DNA of 64,000 nucleotides from Stenotrophomonas sp. SAU14A_NAIMI4_8 (GCF_003086695.1 NZ_CP025999.1:2211680-2275679), one strand, 5' to 3'; positions 1 to 9,615 are shown, counted from the first letter of the stretch. Notes: generated by a model from the sequence alone, not told the origin. Numbers and translations are program-made.

Positions 1-3000
1 CAGCGCCAGCTCGAACGCCACACCATCACCATCCGGGTCGGCACTCGGGATCTGGTTCCCAAACACTTCGCTCTTGTTGCTCCACTCCCAGACCGCCACA
101 TCCCGCACTGGGTCGATCACCACACGCGGTGTGCCCAGGTGATCGGGCTGGATGTAGGCGAGCTCCGGCACGCCCGCAGCGGGCACGTTGATCAGCGCCA
201 CTGGATAGTTGTCCAGCCAGATGGCCTGCTGCTGCGCATCACCACTGGCGCTGTAGTTGCCCAGCCATTGCCCTGCTTCGTCATACAAGGTGATCTGCGC
301 AGTACCGCCCGCCGGGGTACGCAGCACGCGCTCACCGCGATGGTTGTAGGCATAGCTTTCCAGCACCGCGTTGCCCTGCTTCACCGCATTCATGCGGTTG
401 GCGTCGTTGTAGGTGAATGCCTTGCTGCCAATGTTGGTGGTATTGCCCGCCGCATCATGGTCACGTACTTCGCCGTCCACCGCGATCAAACGATGGCTGC
501 TGGCGGGATAGGTGTAGTTGGCCACACCGGTCGCGGTGGTCAATGCAGTGCGGTTGCCGGTGGCATCGTACGCATACGTCTCAATCGGCGTGCCCGTCGT
601 ACCGTCCTGGGTCTGGGTCAGGCGACCCAGCGTGTCGTAGGCATACGTGGCCAACACGGTTGAGCCCGCACCATTCTTCAATTCGGTGATGGAGCCCGCC
701 GGATCGTACCCGTAGCTCAGCGACAGGCCGTCGGCGGCCGGGTCGTGTACTGCCTGCGGGCGGTAATCCAGATCCAGCGGACGCTGCAGTTGGCGCCCAT
801 TGCCGTAGCTCCATCCCGTCGCGGGGCCGAAGGCGGCGTAGGTCACGTTGTCGACCACCACCTGCCGCGCTTGCCCCGGGCGGGTCAATCCAACCTGGCT
901 GATGCGCCCCAAGGGGTCGCGAACATAGTCGGCCACACTGCCATCGGGATAGGTCAGCGCGGTCAGGCGGCCCGCCTTGCTGTAGGCATAGCGCACGATG
1001 CTGGACACACCGTTGATCGTCTGTACCTTGCGGGTGATCTGGCCGAAGCGGTCGTGGCAGTACTGGGTGCTGCCATTGGCATGCAGTACCTGGCCCAGGC
1101 GCCCCTTGGCGAAGCGCTCGTCGGCGGCACAGGCAGCCGGCGCCACATCGTAGCTGTAGCCGATATCCAGATTCGGATCTGGGTACGCAACACCGATCAA
1201 GCGATTGAGCGCGTCGTAACTGTAGGTGGCCGTAACGCCACGTGCATCGGTGCGGGTCTTGCGATTGCCCGCCGCATCCACGGTGAAGCTGCTGGTGCCG
1301 CTGTCGGGACTGACCTGGTCGGTCAGGTCGCCGAATCCATTGTAGGCATAGGTGGTGTGCAACCCCTTGGGATCGGTCACCTGGGTAACCTGATCCAGCG
1401 CGTTGTACTGGCTACGGATTTCGGCCGCCACGCCGCCAACGTCCTGCAGAGTCTGCGCCAGCCGGTTCAGCGGATCGTACTGCAGACTGGTGACGCGCTG
1501 AAGCGCATCGGTCACCGTCTGCGGGTTGCCGTTGCCATCGTAGGTGAAGCTGGTGGCGTGGTTGCTGGCGTCTTTCAGCGCCGACAGCTGCCCGAGCGTG
1601 TTGTAAATGCGTGCCAAGGTGCGCCGCAGGGTGCCACCCGCATCCACCGTGTCTTCCTTGAGACGATTACCGGCGTTGTCCAGCGTGTAGTGGACGGTGT
1701 TTCCGGCGCTGTCCTCGATATCGGTCAGTCGCAGTGCGGCGTCATACACGTAGGTCACGCTGCCGCCATCCGGCTCGGTGATCTGCTGCACCTGGCCTGT
1801 GGGCCAGTAGCTGATCTGGGTGGAGCGATCCTCTGCGGTGGTGGCCCCGCGTACGGTCACCGAGTTGGGCCAGCCGCGAGCATGGTAGGCGTAGTCGGTG
1901 ACCACGCCATTGGCATCCTTCACTGACAGCGGCCGCCCGTAGGCGTCGTAGGCCAGCGTCTCCACCGTCTGACCGAGTGCATTGGTGACGCTGCGCAGGT
2001 CGCCCTTGCGATAGGTGCAGGCACCATTGGTCGCGCATCCGGCGTCGTCTCCGGCGTAGTAGGCATAGGTGCTGACGTCAGGCACGTCGGTGCGCGCGCC
2101 ATCCACAGTCTTCAGCAGTCCTTCCACCGGGCAACTACCTGCTGCGGCCACATCCGCGGCCTCACAATAGGCATACGTGGTCGTACGTGTCTGCCCAGAC
2201 GCCAGATCCTTCTGGGTCACGCTTACTGGTTGCCGGCGCGCATTGTAGGTGGTACGCGTCTCACGCTGACCGATGGTCGTAGCCAGCACCGCATTGGTCT
2301 CGTTGTCACGCACGGTCTGCACTACACGCTGCTCAGGCAGGCCCACCGCATCGGTGATGGTATGGGTGTTGACCGGTCGGCCCGTCACCGCATCAGTGCC
2401 TTCGCTGTAGGTGTGCTTACTCTGGACGCCGCGCCGGTCCGTATAGGTATCCAAACGTCGGCGGAAATCAATCGCGCCGTCATAGTAGGTGCGGCTGATC
2501 GAACCCTGGGCATCGGTGGTGCCCGACACCTTTCGGGGAGGCGCGCTGTCACCGCCGGGCGTCAGCGTGTAATCGGTCTGATGGCCCAATGCGTTGGTGA
2601 CCACCGCGCCGCCGTTGGGACTGTAGACCAGAGTTACGCCATCGGCACCGCCTGCATGCTGGCTTGAAATGACGCGACCGTCGGTGTCGTAGGTAAAGGT
2701 GCTGTAGCGACGCCCGTCCTCAGCGGTAATGCCGGTCAAGTGCTGAGGAAACGCCACGTTCTCGTAATGATAGGTGCGCACCCCGCCGCCGGCGTAGGTG
2801 ACCGTAGCAACCTGGCCATATGCAGTGTACGTATAGCTGGCCTGGGGCACACCCGCGACCAGAACGGAGCTGATCAATGCTTCGTAGTCGTTGGATTGAT
2901 AGAGGAACTCAAGCGTGCGGCCGCTGCTGTGCACGACGGCAGCGAGGCGCTGGCTGGCATCGTAGACGAACGTGAGCGAAGTGCCATCCACGAAGCGCTT

Positions 3001-4134
3001 CGAGGTGAGCCGACCCGCTTCGTCGAACGTCGAAATAGTGTCGGACGTAGACAGGGTCCAGTTTCCACTCAGGACCAGGCGGTCGCCACTGCTGTCTGCG
3101 GCCTCGTACACCTGGCCGACCTTCTTGAAGGCGCGCTGGAAGCCCGTGGCTTCAACAATGCCTGCACCACCCGCCCCATCCAGTGCTAACTGCGCGCCAA
3201 GCGAATGCGTCCAACCGTAGCCAAAGCCTCCCGACGAGGTGGATATTCCCGAATGGTAATAGCGCGTGAGTGCAATCCAGCCGAGATCGAAATCCTGCGC
3301 GATCTCGTACTTCTCGCCGGTTTTCACATCGCAGGGATTGCCTACGGTGCCGTCGCACGGAGGTTCTTGCGATGGTGATGTGTTTGAAGCGATCGGACTC
3401 AAACCGCTCATGGCAGCGCTGCCTGAGGCAGGGCAGCTGCCGTTACCGCCGTCCTTGTCGCACTGCTTGGACTTCGAGGTAATTGTCGCAACGAACTCTT
3501 CGCTTACGCAGGCTTCATGCTTGTTGGACCACTGTGTAAAGGGGAGTGGGCAGTTCAGGCGACGGGTCCGCGTCATGACGGCTTCGCTTGGATAGGGCAT
3601 ACATGGCGAATCGGCCGTGTTGTTGCCAGTCATGTAGATCACTTCAAGATCGCGCGTCTCGATGGTTCCTTCCATATCAGGGCTAAGCGCGTACCACTCG
3701 CTTGTAGGCGTGACGGCAGCACCTTGGCAAATGGGATTGAACGCCTGGATATCAGCAAGATAGGAGGCAACCATGGCCTCCTCAGTCGGGAACTGCGCGG
3801 TGCTTAGATACGTCCAATCAGGGTCGGATGGTTGAGACTTGCCCATCCAGTACGTGATTGAGGTATTACCCTCCAAGTCCACGACCTTCGATTTGATTGA
3901 GTTGACAGATTGCCAGCCGAACTGGAACTCAGGCGGGAACGGACTCGGCGCTGGCAGGCTTTTGATCGCTTGCACCGCCGCTTGCTGAGTCTTGTATTGG
4001 GTCGAATTTCCGCTTGGCTGGGAGATACGCCAAGTCGTCTTGCTCTCCTGAGCCTGCGAAGCAATGGGGGCAGCGCAACCCAGCGCGACGATCATCAACG
4101 CAAGACAAACCCGCTTCAATTTCCGTCCGAACAT
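1..4134 (-). CDS. RHS/YD-repeat protein, exported, C-terminus cut by window edge
   Basis: One uninterrupted frame of 1378 codons runs from ATG at 4134 off the left edge. AAGGAGAA lies just upstream of the ATG. The N-terminus is a signal peptide (basic MFGRKLKR, hydrophobic stretch, cleavage near ASQA). About 200 residues of unique sequence follow, then a DUF6531-like entry (motif GNPCDVKTGEKYE) and a long series of YD repeats (YTYTAYGQ, YAYDTLGRL, YDATGNR types). The last visible part, DHLGTPRVVID followed by WEW, is the usual end of the RHS core. In this family the core forms a shell around a variable C-terminal domain, often a toxin. That tip and any immunity gene would lie left of position 1. 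Toxin function is inferred from the family, not seen. Confidence 0.93.
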   Translation of the reverse strand, partial: MFGRKLKRVCLALMIVALGCAAPIASQAQESKTTWRISQPSGNSTQYKTQQAAVQAIKSLPAPSPFPPEFQFGWQSVNSIKSKVVDLEGNTSITYWMGKSQPSDPDWTYLSTAQFPTEEAMVASYLADIQAFNPICQGAAVTPTSEWYALSPDMEGTIETRDLEVIYMTGNNTADSPCMPYPSEAVMTRTRRLNCPLPFTQWSNKHEACVSEEFVATITSKSKQCDKDGGNGSCPASGSAAMSGLSPIASNTSPSQEPPCDGTVGNPCDVKTGEKYEIAQDFDLGWIALTRYYHSGISTSSGGFGYGWTHSLGAQLALDGAGGAGIVEATGFQRAFKKVGQVYEAADSSGDRLVLSGNWTLSTSDTISTFDEAGRLTSKRFVDGTSLTFVYDASQRLAAVVHSSGRTLEFLYQSNDYEALISSVLVAGVPQASYTYTAYGQVATVTYAGGGVRTYHYENVAFPQHLTGITAEDGRRYSTFTYDTDGRVISSQHAGGADGVTLVYSPNGGAVVTNALGHQTDYTLTPGGDSAPPRKVSGTTDAQGSISRTYYDGAIDFRRRLDTYTDRRGVQSKHTYSEGTDAVTGRPVNTHTITDAVGLPEQRVVQTVRDNETNAVLATTIGQRETRTTYNARRQPVSVTQKDLASGQTRTTTYAYCEAADVAAAGSCPVEGLLKTVDGARTDVPDVSTYAYYAGDDAGCATNGACTYRKGDLRSVTNALGQTVETLAYDAYGRPLSVKDANGVVTDYAYHARGWPNSVTVRGATTAEDRSTQISYWPTGQVQQITEPDGGSVTYVYDAALRLTDIEDSAGNTVHYTLDNAGNRLKEDTVDAGGTLRRTLARIYNTLGQLSALKDASNHATSFTYDGNGNPQTVTDALQRVTSLQYDPLNRLAQTLQDVGGVAAEIRSQYNALDQVTQVTDPKGLHTTYAYNGFGDLTDQVSPDSGTSSFTVDAAGNRKTRTDARGVTATYSYDALNRLIGVAYPDPNLDIGYSYDVAPAACAADERFAKGRLGQVLHANGSTQYCHDRFGQITRKVQTINGVSSIVRYAYSKAGRLTALTYPDGSVADYVRDPLGRISQVGLTRPGQARQVVVDNVTYAAFGPATGWSYGNGRQLQRPLDLDYRPQAVHDPAADGLSLSYGYDPAGSITELKNGAGSTVLATYAYDTLGRLTQTQDGTTGTPIETYAYDATGNRTALTTATGVANYTYPASSHRLIAVDGEVRDHDAAGNTTNIGSKAFTYNDANRMNAVKQGNAVLESYAYNHRGERVLRTPAGGTAQITLYDEAGQWLGNYSASGDAQQQAIWLDNYPVALINVPAAGVPELAYIQPDHLGTPRVVIDPVRDVAVWEWSNKSEVFGNQIPSADPDGDGVAFELAL

Positions 4135-4991
4135 CCGTGTTCTCCTTCCTGGGCGAGTACCGCACCGGGAGGGACGAAGGCGCAAAAGCGGATTCCCGCT
4201 TCATCGCACCTTACTTCGGATCGTCCCTGTTCCGGAATGCGGCAGGACCGCATGAGCGTGTTATCTAGCAAACCGCTCCGGCACGCAAGATGCATATTCG
4301 GCAGTCCATCACATATTGGTGCTTGGGCGATAACGTCGGCCGGCGTCGGCCTCAGATTTCGTCTCCCCGCTTGACGTCGCCTGCGCTCCTATTGGAGAAG
4401 CCTGGCGGTGGCGGGGACCAAGGCCCGCTGTACCCAGTGGTCAGGTTTTGCGTTGGCTTCCGTCGCCGGGCTGGGTCGGGGGGGGGGCGTGCCTCAGCTG
4501 TGGTGTTGAGGGCGTTGATTGGGATTGGTTCTGATGATGGGGGGGCGGGGGTTTAGTTGTGAAAGCTCGACTCCACTAAGGCGCGACCCTGCCAGATCGG
4601 CCAGATCCATACTCGACCCAATTTGGGAAAAGTCTGATGCCCGGCATTTCACGCCAGCCCTAGACTTCACCAGCCTTCAACTGGAGCCGCCGACCATGGA
4701 TCAGGACCCGTACCGGGCAACCCTTCCCTTCCGGATCGAGCAGCAGGCCGCTGGGTGATTGAGATCCCAGGCCCCATCACTCGCCCCATCACGTACATGC
4801 AGCTGATGCTCAGCCGTGCTGAGCGCCATCTCGCGTGCTGCAGCGATGACGCTGCGAACTGTCCGCGGCATGACCGCCATCTATGCGTTCCATTGACTAC
4901 TGGCGATGCGTACCGGCGGTCGCCCGGCCAGCCATTGAGTAGCGACCCGGCACTTGTGGGGAAGCCGGACGCTTAGAGGGACACCGGCGGC
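4135..4991. other. Gene-poor intergenic stretch
   Basis: About 860 bases with no convincing gene. The short frames lack ribosome sites and recognisable sequence. It contains the RHS ribosome site at its left end, a run of ten G at 4478-4487, a second G-rich patch at 4538-4552, and a half-copy of the GTAG palindrome near 4563-4576 (AAGCTCGACTCCAC). It looks like decayed DNA between the RHS gene and the truncated efflux gene. Confidence 0.5.
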
Positions 4992-6017
4992 TCAGTCGAG
5001 CAAGCTCGACTCTACGGGGGCGTTGCCGATCGCTTTGTTTATGGCGACGTACCGGGTGCCCAAGCGGCCTTGGCTGGCGGTCAGATCGCGGCGCGCCTGC
5101 AGGTAGCTGCGCTGCGCATCCAGGACCAAGGTGAAATCGGTGATGCCGCCGTCATAGCGTGCCTTTGCGAGCTGGTAGGCATCGGCCGCGGCATCGCTGC
5201 GGGTCTGCAGCTCGTTTGCCTGCCGCTGCTCGGCGCCGTAGCTGGACAGCGCATCGTCGATTTCCTGCCAGGCCCTCAGCACAGCCTGCTGGTAGTTGAT
5301 GGCTGCCTCCTGCTGCTGCAGTTCGCGCAGCTGCACGGTGGCCTTGCGCCGGCCGTGGTCGAAGATCGGCAGGTTCAGGCTGGGGCCGATGGACCAGGCA
5401 CGGCTACCCCAGTCGGAGAATTCACCGCTCAGGTAGGACTCGTAGCCAAACTTCGCGCCCAGCCGGATGCTGGGGTAAAGGTCGGCCTTGGCGATGCCGA
5501 TGCTGGCGCTGGCGCTGCGCAGTCGGGCTTCGGCGGCGCGGATGTCGGGCCGGCGCTGGGCAACCTCCGAGGGAAGCCCCAACGCAAGATCAGGCAGCGC
5601 CACGGCGGCATCGGTATCGCGCGGCGCAAGTTCGGCCTGCAGCGCGCCGGGACGCTCACCCGTCAGCAGGGCAATCTGGTTGGCGCTGGCCGTTTCCTGC
5701 GCCAGCAGCGGTGGCAACTGCGCGCGCAACGCAGCCAACTCGGCGCGTTGCCGCTGCAGGTCGGTATGGTCCAGCACCCCGCCTTCGACGCGCGCCTGCA
5801 GCAGCGCGGCGCGGTCCTGCAGTGCGGCGATATCCTCGCGCATCAGGCGGACCTGGCGTTGCGTGGTGCGTAATTCGATGTAATTGCGTACCAGGTCGCT
5901 GGCCAGGCTCAGGCGCGACCCCGCGCTGACCCGATGCCTGCTGAGCGTGATCGCGCCCTGCCTGATGCTTGTGGTGGGCGGGCGCAGTTTCCCGGGGCCG
6001 CTGCAGGAGGTCTTCAA
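4992..6017 (-). pseudogene. 5'-truncated outer-membrane efflux factor (OprM/NodT type)
   Basis: The 341-residue frame matches the C-terminal two thirds of outer-membrane factors of RND-type drug efflux pumps. Family motifs from about residue 40 on include LVRNYIELR, QRRPDIRAAEARLRSASASIGIAKADLYPSI, and GPSLNLPIFDHGRRKA, with the coiled-coil helices between. These proteins usually have 450-500 residues. Here the signal peptide, lipobox and first hairpin are missing, and the first 35 residues look like junk read through from neighbouring DNA. No membrane-fusion or RND pump gene is adjacent. The last seven residues (VESSLLD) and the TGA stop are read from the GTAG repeat at 4994-5015. Most likely a remnant that cannot reach the outer membrane. 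Confidence 0.8.
4994..5015 (-). repeat. SMAG/REP palindrome (GTAG head)
   Basis: Palindromic element GTAGAGTCGAGC...GCTCGACT read on the minus strand. It supplies the last codons and TGA stop of the truncated efflux gene. Confidence 0.9.
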
Positions 6018-6018
6018 G

Positions 6019-6117
6019 ATGTCGCCTGACGCGACGGCAGAGCATCTCTACCAGTTTGCTATTGGGGGACTGGACGTGATCTCCCGAGAGTATGCAGAGC
6101 AGACCGGGATTCGATAG
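6019..6117 (+). CDS. Small ORF (32 aa) or gene remnant with strong ribosome site
   Basis: ATG at 6019 follows AGGAGG at 6005-6010 with 8-base spacing. It encodes a 32-residue peptide starting MSPDATAEHLYQF and ending EQTGIR. The composition looks like ordinary protein rather than noise. It abuts the broken 5' end of the efflux remnant, so it may be the surviving end of another gene at the same recombination junction, or a genuine small gene. I do not recognise it. A GTAG palindrome follows within 20 bases. Confidence 0.3.
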   Translation: MSPDATAEHLYQFAIGGLDVISREYAEQTGIR

Positions 6118-6133
6118 CGGTGCTGCGTACGAC

Positions 6134-6155
6134 AGTCGAGCAAGCTCGACTCTAC
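6134..6155 (-). repeat. SMAG/REP palindrome
   Basis: Exact copy of the GTAG palindrome in the gap between the efflux remnant and the fasciclin gene. Confidence 0.9.
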
Positions 6156-6360
6156 GTGGAGTGGCTGGCGCCCATTCGTCACACCGTCCCAATGTGGTTG
6201 AACCATTCAGAAGATAGCTCATGTTGGGCGCATCCAACCTCGGCTACCGGCACGTAGGTAAGTGGACAGCGCGCCAGAGCCGCCCGCACTGGAGCGTGAT
6301 CCGCAGGATTGCCTGCACCCATCCAGAGGCCTGATGGCCTCCGCAAGCGAGGACACACAC

Positions 6361-6921
6361 ATGCGTACCCAGATTCAGCGTCTTGTCATTGCCGCCGGCA
6401 TCGCAGTTGCCTGTGCGGTACCCAGCGCGTTTGCCGCCGATAACCCGATGGTGGGAGGCGTGCCGATGTATGCGAACAAGACGATCGTGGAAAACGCGTC
6501 CACCGCCAAGGACCTCAGCACGCTGGTAGCTGCGGTGAAGGCCGCCGGCCTGGTGGAAACCCTCAGCGGCAAGGGGCCGTTCACCGTATTCGCGCCCACC
6601 AACCAGGCGTTTGAAAAGCTTCCTGCCGGAACGGTCGATACGCTGCTGAAGCCGGAAAACAAGGCCAAGCTGACCAAGGTGCTGACCTATCACGTGGTGT
6701 CGGGCACCTATACGGCCGCGCAGCTGACCGCGGCCGCGCGCGGTAACGGCGGCAGCAGCACGCTGAAGACGGTACAGGGCGAACCGCTGACCGTGAAGCT
6801 GCAGGACGGCAAGGTGTGGGTTATCGACGCCAAGGGCGGCAAGGCATCGGTAACTACGGCAGACGTAAAGCAGTCCAACGGCGTGGTGCACGTGGTGGAT
6901 ACCGTGCTGATGCCGAAGTAA
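6361..6921 (+). CDS. Exported fasciclin (FAS1) domain protein
   Basis: A 186-residue protein with a signal peptide (MRTQIQRLVIAAGIAVACAV..., cleavage near AFAAD) and one FAS1 domain filling the rest. The H1 motif (GPFTVFAPTNQAFEKLP) and the H2-like end (NGVVHVVDTVLMP) are both present. FAS1 proteins are small secreted or periplasmic adhesion-type proteins; the bacterial ones have no assigned reaction. ATG at 6361 was chosen because the signal peptide starts there; GAGGA lies about ten bases upstream. The reading frame extends further 5' but those residues are not signal-like. It is a single-gene unit followed by a hairpin. Confidence 0.92.
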   Translation: MRTQIQRLVIAAGIAVACAVPSAFAADNPMVGGVPMYANKTIVENASTAKDLSTLVAAVKAAGLVETLSGKGPFTVFAPTNQAFEKLPAGTVDTLLKPENKAKLTKVLTYHVVSGTYTAAQLTAAARGNGGSSTLKTVQGEPLTVKLQDGKVWVIDAKGGKASVTTADVKQSNGVVHVVDTVLMPK

Positions 6922-6933
6922 ACCGTTTGCGCG

Positions 6934-6960
6934 GCGCGGCGGGACAGCCTCCTGCCGCGC
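6934..6960 (+). terminator. Likely terminator of the fasciclin gene
   Basis: GCGCGGC at 6934-6940 pairs with GCCGCGC at 6954-6960, with extra inner pairs including one G-U, 12 bases after the stop. There is no T tract. Confidence 0.5.
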
Positions 6961-7057
6961 CTGCGCGCGCATTTCCCAGCGCAACCACGCAAGGCCTTTG
7001 GATACATCAAAAGTCACGGGGTGGGATCGATTCGGGTGATGGGGTGCTGCGCAGGGC

Positions 7058-7079
7058 AGTCCAGCAAGCTCGACCCTAC
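7058..7079 (-). repeat. SMAG/REP palindrome, diverged
   Basis: Same element with two changes (GTAGGGTCGAGC... and TCCAGC in the other arm) in the gap before the acetyltransferase. Confidence 0.85.
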
Positions 7080-7148
7080 GGATGCAGGTAGTCATATCTC
7101 CCCTGTGCCGGTAACGTGCCAGCAGGCGCGTACGCCCAAGGAGACCTT

Positions 7149-7574
7149 ATGCCCAGCCAGGAAGGCATTGTGCTGATGCCGGCGGCACCAGAAGACGTCG
7201 AGTCCCTCTGCACTTCGCTACAACAGTTCAACCGCCCCTTCACCGGTGACAGCCGGGAATCTGAGCTGAGAATGGTCGCGCGCGACGCACAAGGCGTCCT
7301 GCTGGGTGGCGTGCTGGCGGATGTGGCGCTCGGTTGGCTTGAGATCCACGTGCTCTGGGTGGACCCCGCCCAGCGATCCACAGGAGTAGGTGCCGCATTG
7401 ATGGAGGCGTGCGAGCGTCAGGCGCATGAGCTGGGCGCGCACTCTGCGCGCTTGGACACCTTCAGTTGGCAGGCCGAAACGTTCTACGCGCGCCATGGCT
7501 ACGCTGTCTATGCACGGCTTGAAGATTACCCGCCGGGGCACGAGCGGGTATTCATGAGCAAGCGGTTGGCCTGA
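7149..7574 (+). CDS. GNAT-family N-acetyltransferase
   Basis: A 141-residue protein with the GNAT fold. The acetyl-CoA-binding motif is seen as VLWVDPAQRSTGVGAALM, followed by the helix EACERQAHELGA and the C-terminal SWQAETFYARHGYAVYARLEDYPPGHERVFMSK typical of small free-standing acetyltransferases. Substrate is unknown. ATG at 7149 is preceded by AAGGAGA at 7138-7144; a GTG at 7116 is in frame but has no comparable site. The gene stands alone between the fasciclin gene and an AraC regulator. Confidence 0.9.
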   Translation: MPSQEGIVLMPAAPEDVESLCTSLQQFNRPFTGDSRESELRMVARDAQGVLLGGVLADVALGWLEIHVLWVDPAQRSTGVGAALMEACERQAHELGAHSARLDTFSWQAETFYARHGYAVYARLEDYPPGHERVFMSKRLA

Positions 7575-7661
7575 GCATCCGCAGCCACAGCAAGATTCCG
7601 CAAACGCCCTGCCCCGCCCTGCGCTAGGCTTCCACCCAGTCACCGACACGGAACAGGCGCC

Positions 7662-8486
7662 ATGGGAGCGGCACGCAAGGCCTTGTGGTACATCGAAAGC
7701 CACTTTGCCGAAAACCCCTCGCTGGCGCAGATTGCCGAGGCGGTCGAGCTTTCGCCGTTCCACCTGTCCCGACTTTTCCAGGTCAGCACAGGTACGTCGA
7801 TGGCGCGCTACCTGCGTGCGCGGCGCCTGACCGAAGCGGCACGCACCCTGGCGGCAGGAAGTGAGCCTATCCTTGATGTCGCCCTGGCCGCTGGCTATGC
7901 CTCGCATGCTGCCTTTACCAACGCCTTCACCGAACAGTTCAAGCTGCCGCCGGAACAGGTCCGCCGAAAGGGTCTGCACGGCCTGGCGCTGGTGGATGCC
8001 CTCAAGCTCGACGCCCCACCCCTGCCCTGTGCGGCGGAGCCGGTACGCCGCCGGCAGGGCCCGTTGCGGGTGGCCGGCATCTGCGCCCGCCATACCGCCG
8101 CGACTGTGGCGTCCATTCCCTCGCAATGGCAGCAGTTGGCGCTGACCCGCGAACTGGGCAAGGACATCGCCTTCGGGGTCTGCTGCAACCGTGATGGCGA
8201 GGGTGCGTTCGATTACATTGCCGGCATGGAAATCGGCGCGACCGCCGCGCTGCCTTCGCCATGGCAGGCCGTTTCCATTCCGGGCCGGGACTATCTGGTG
8301 GCGTGGCATGCGGGCCACATCTCGACCATCCGCTCCACCTGGTACTGGCTGTTGAACGACTGCCTGCCCCGATCCGGCCTGAACCTGGCCGAAGCCCCCG
8401 ACTTCGAACGCTACGACGCCCGTTTCGACGACCGCACCGGCAACGGCGGCGTGGAAATCTGGCTGCCGCTGTCCGACCCGACATGA
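7662..8486 (+). CDS. AraC-type regulator with GyrI-like effector-binding domain
   Basis: The 274-residue protein begins with two helix-turn-helix units (ESHFAENPSLAQIAEAVELSPFHLSRLFQ and VALAAGYASHAAFTNAFTEQF) in residues 1-105, the reverse of the usual AraC order. Residues 120-274 resemble the GyrI/Rob effector-binding fold, ending NGGVEIWLPL. This is the Rob/SoxS-like layout that binds small hydrophobic ligands. The next gene, an exported hydrolase, starts within 20 bases of its stop and is probably co-transcribed. The ligand cannot be told from the sequence. Confidence 0.88.
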   Translation: MGAARKALWYIESHFAENPSLAQIAEAVELSPFHLSRLFQVSTGTSMARYLRARRLTEAARTLAAGSEPILDVALAAGYASHAAFTNAFTEQFKLPPEQVRRKGLHGLALVDALKLDAPPLPCAAEPVRRRQGPLRVAGICARHTAATVASIPSQWQQLALTRELGKDIAFGVCCNRDGEGAFDYIAGMEIGATAALPSPWQAVSIPGRDYLVAWHAGHISTIRSTWYWLLNDCLPRSGLNLAEAPDFERYDARFDDRTGNGGVEIWLPLSDPT

Positions 8487-8503
8487 ACCAAGGAGCTTTT
8501 TCC

Positions 8504-9586
8504 GTGCGCGCCCTGCCCTACGCCTGCATTCTGCTGTCCTGCCTGTTTGCCCCGCTGGCCTGGGCGGCGGGGCCCTCACCCGCGGTGGGCGAAACCCATG
8601 GCGTGGCGCACACCCCCAGCGCCGCGGTGCGCGATGCCGGGCACAGCGACGCCGTGCGGTATACGGTGTGGTATCCGGCGCAGCCCGGTGTGGGAGAGCA
8701 GCCGCTGGCGATCGGGCCGCCGGGGGAGCCCCTTTTCGTGGCAGGAGCTGCTGGGGTTGATGCCCCCGCTGCGCCGGGCCGCTGGCCGGTGCTGCTGCTG
8801 TCGCACGGCAATGGCGGCAGTGCCCGCATGATGGGCTGGTTCGGCACGGCCCTGGCACGCTCGGGCTACGTGGTGGTTGCGGTTGACCACCCCGGCAACA
8901 ACGGCGTGGACGCCATGACCGAGGCCGGCAGCATCCTGATGTGGAACCGGGCCGATGACCTTGCCGCGGCGTGGGCGGCGGTGCAGGCCGACCCCGAACT
9001 GGCGCCGCATCTGGATGCAGGCCGGCTGGGGCTGGTGGGCTATTCGGCCGGCGGGTTCACCGCGCTGGTGGCGGCCGGCGCACGGCCAGACATGTCCAGG
9101 CTGGCCGCGTTCTGCAAGGCATCGCCGAGGGATGGGGTCTGCCTGCCGCAGGCGGAGAATCCGGGGCTGACCTTTGAGCGGCGGATGGCGGCGGCCGCTA
9201 CGCCGGAACTGGCGCCGTGGGTGGGCAAGTCTGCAGAGGATCGGGCTATTCCAAACGTTCGTGCGGTATTCCTGATGGCGCCGGCAATCGTGCAGGCGTT
9301 CGAGCCGGGCGAGCTTGGGAGGCTGCAGGCGCCGATATCGGTGGTGGTGGGTGAGGCTGATGCGATTGCCTCGGCGGCCACCAACAGTAAGGTGATTGCC
9401 GAGGCGTATGGCAATGCGAGAGTGCAGGTACTGCCCTTGGTGGGGCACTACGATTTTCTGGCGGAGTGCACGGAGCTGGGGCGTAAAGTCGTAGGAACGT
9501 TGTGCGAGGTGAAGGCCGACAAGGTGGAAACGCATCAGGCTGCGATTCAGGAGGCTCGGGTGCTGTTTGAGGGTGCGCTTCGGTAG
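8504..9586 (+). CDS. Exported alpha/beta hydrolase (predicted dienelactone-hydrolase type)
   Basis: About 360 residues with a signal peptide ending LAWAAG. Alpha/beta-hydrolase features are the oxyanion-side HGNGG, the nucleophile elbow GYSAGG (Ser), the acid region VVVGEADAIAS, and the catalytic His in GHYDFL. This matches the predicted secreted dienelactone hydrolases (COG4188 type), whose substrates are mostly unknown. GTG at 8504 was chosen because AAGGAG lies 8 bases upstream; an ATG at 8483 overlapping the AraC stop is the alternative and adds seven residues. A decayed copy of its last 60 codons lies at 14638-14827. Confidence 0.88.
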   Translation: MRALPYACILLSCLFAPLAWAAGPSPAVGETHGVAHTPSAAVRDAGHSDAVRYTVWYPAQPGVGEQPLAIGPPGEPLFVAGAAGVDAPAAPGRWPVLLLSHGNGGSARMMGWFGTALARSGYVVVAVDHPGNNGVDAMTEAGSILMWNRADDLAAAWAAVQADPELAPHLDAGRLGLVGYSAGGFTALVAAGARPDMSRLAAFCKASPRDGVCLPQAENPGLTFERRMAAAATPELAPWVGKSAEDRAIPNVRAVFLMAPAIVQAFEPGELGRLQAPISVVVGEADAIASAATNSKVIAEAYGNARVQVLPLVGHYDFLAECTELGRKVVGTLCEVKADKVETHQAAIQEARVLFEGALR

Positions 9587-9593
9587 GTCGTGC

Positions 9594-9615
9594 AGTCGAG
9601 CAAGCTCGACTCTAC
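9594..9615 (-). repeat. SMAG/REP palindrome
   Basis: Exact copy. The TAG in its GTAG head is the stop codon of the minus-strand gene ending at 9612. Confidence 0.92.

Noticed and set aside
745..1926. Plus-strand frame of 393 codons inside the RHS region
   Set aside because: It is the antisense of YD repeats; the minus frame has the signal peptide, ribosome site and RHS motifs.
4290..4976. Short plus-strand frames in the gap after the RHS gene
   Set aside because: No ribosome sites, no recognisable sequence, and they run through G-tracts.
7218..8858. Minus-strand frame of 546 codons opposite the acetyltransferase and AraC genes
   Set aside because: Low-complexity Arg/Ala shadow; the plus-strand genes have clear domains.
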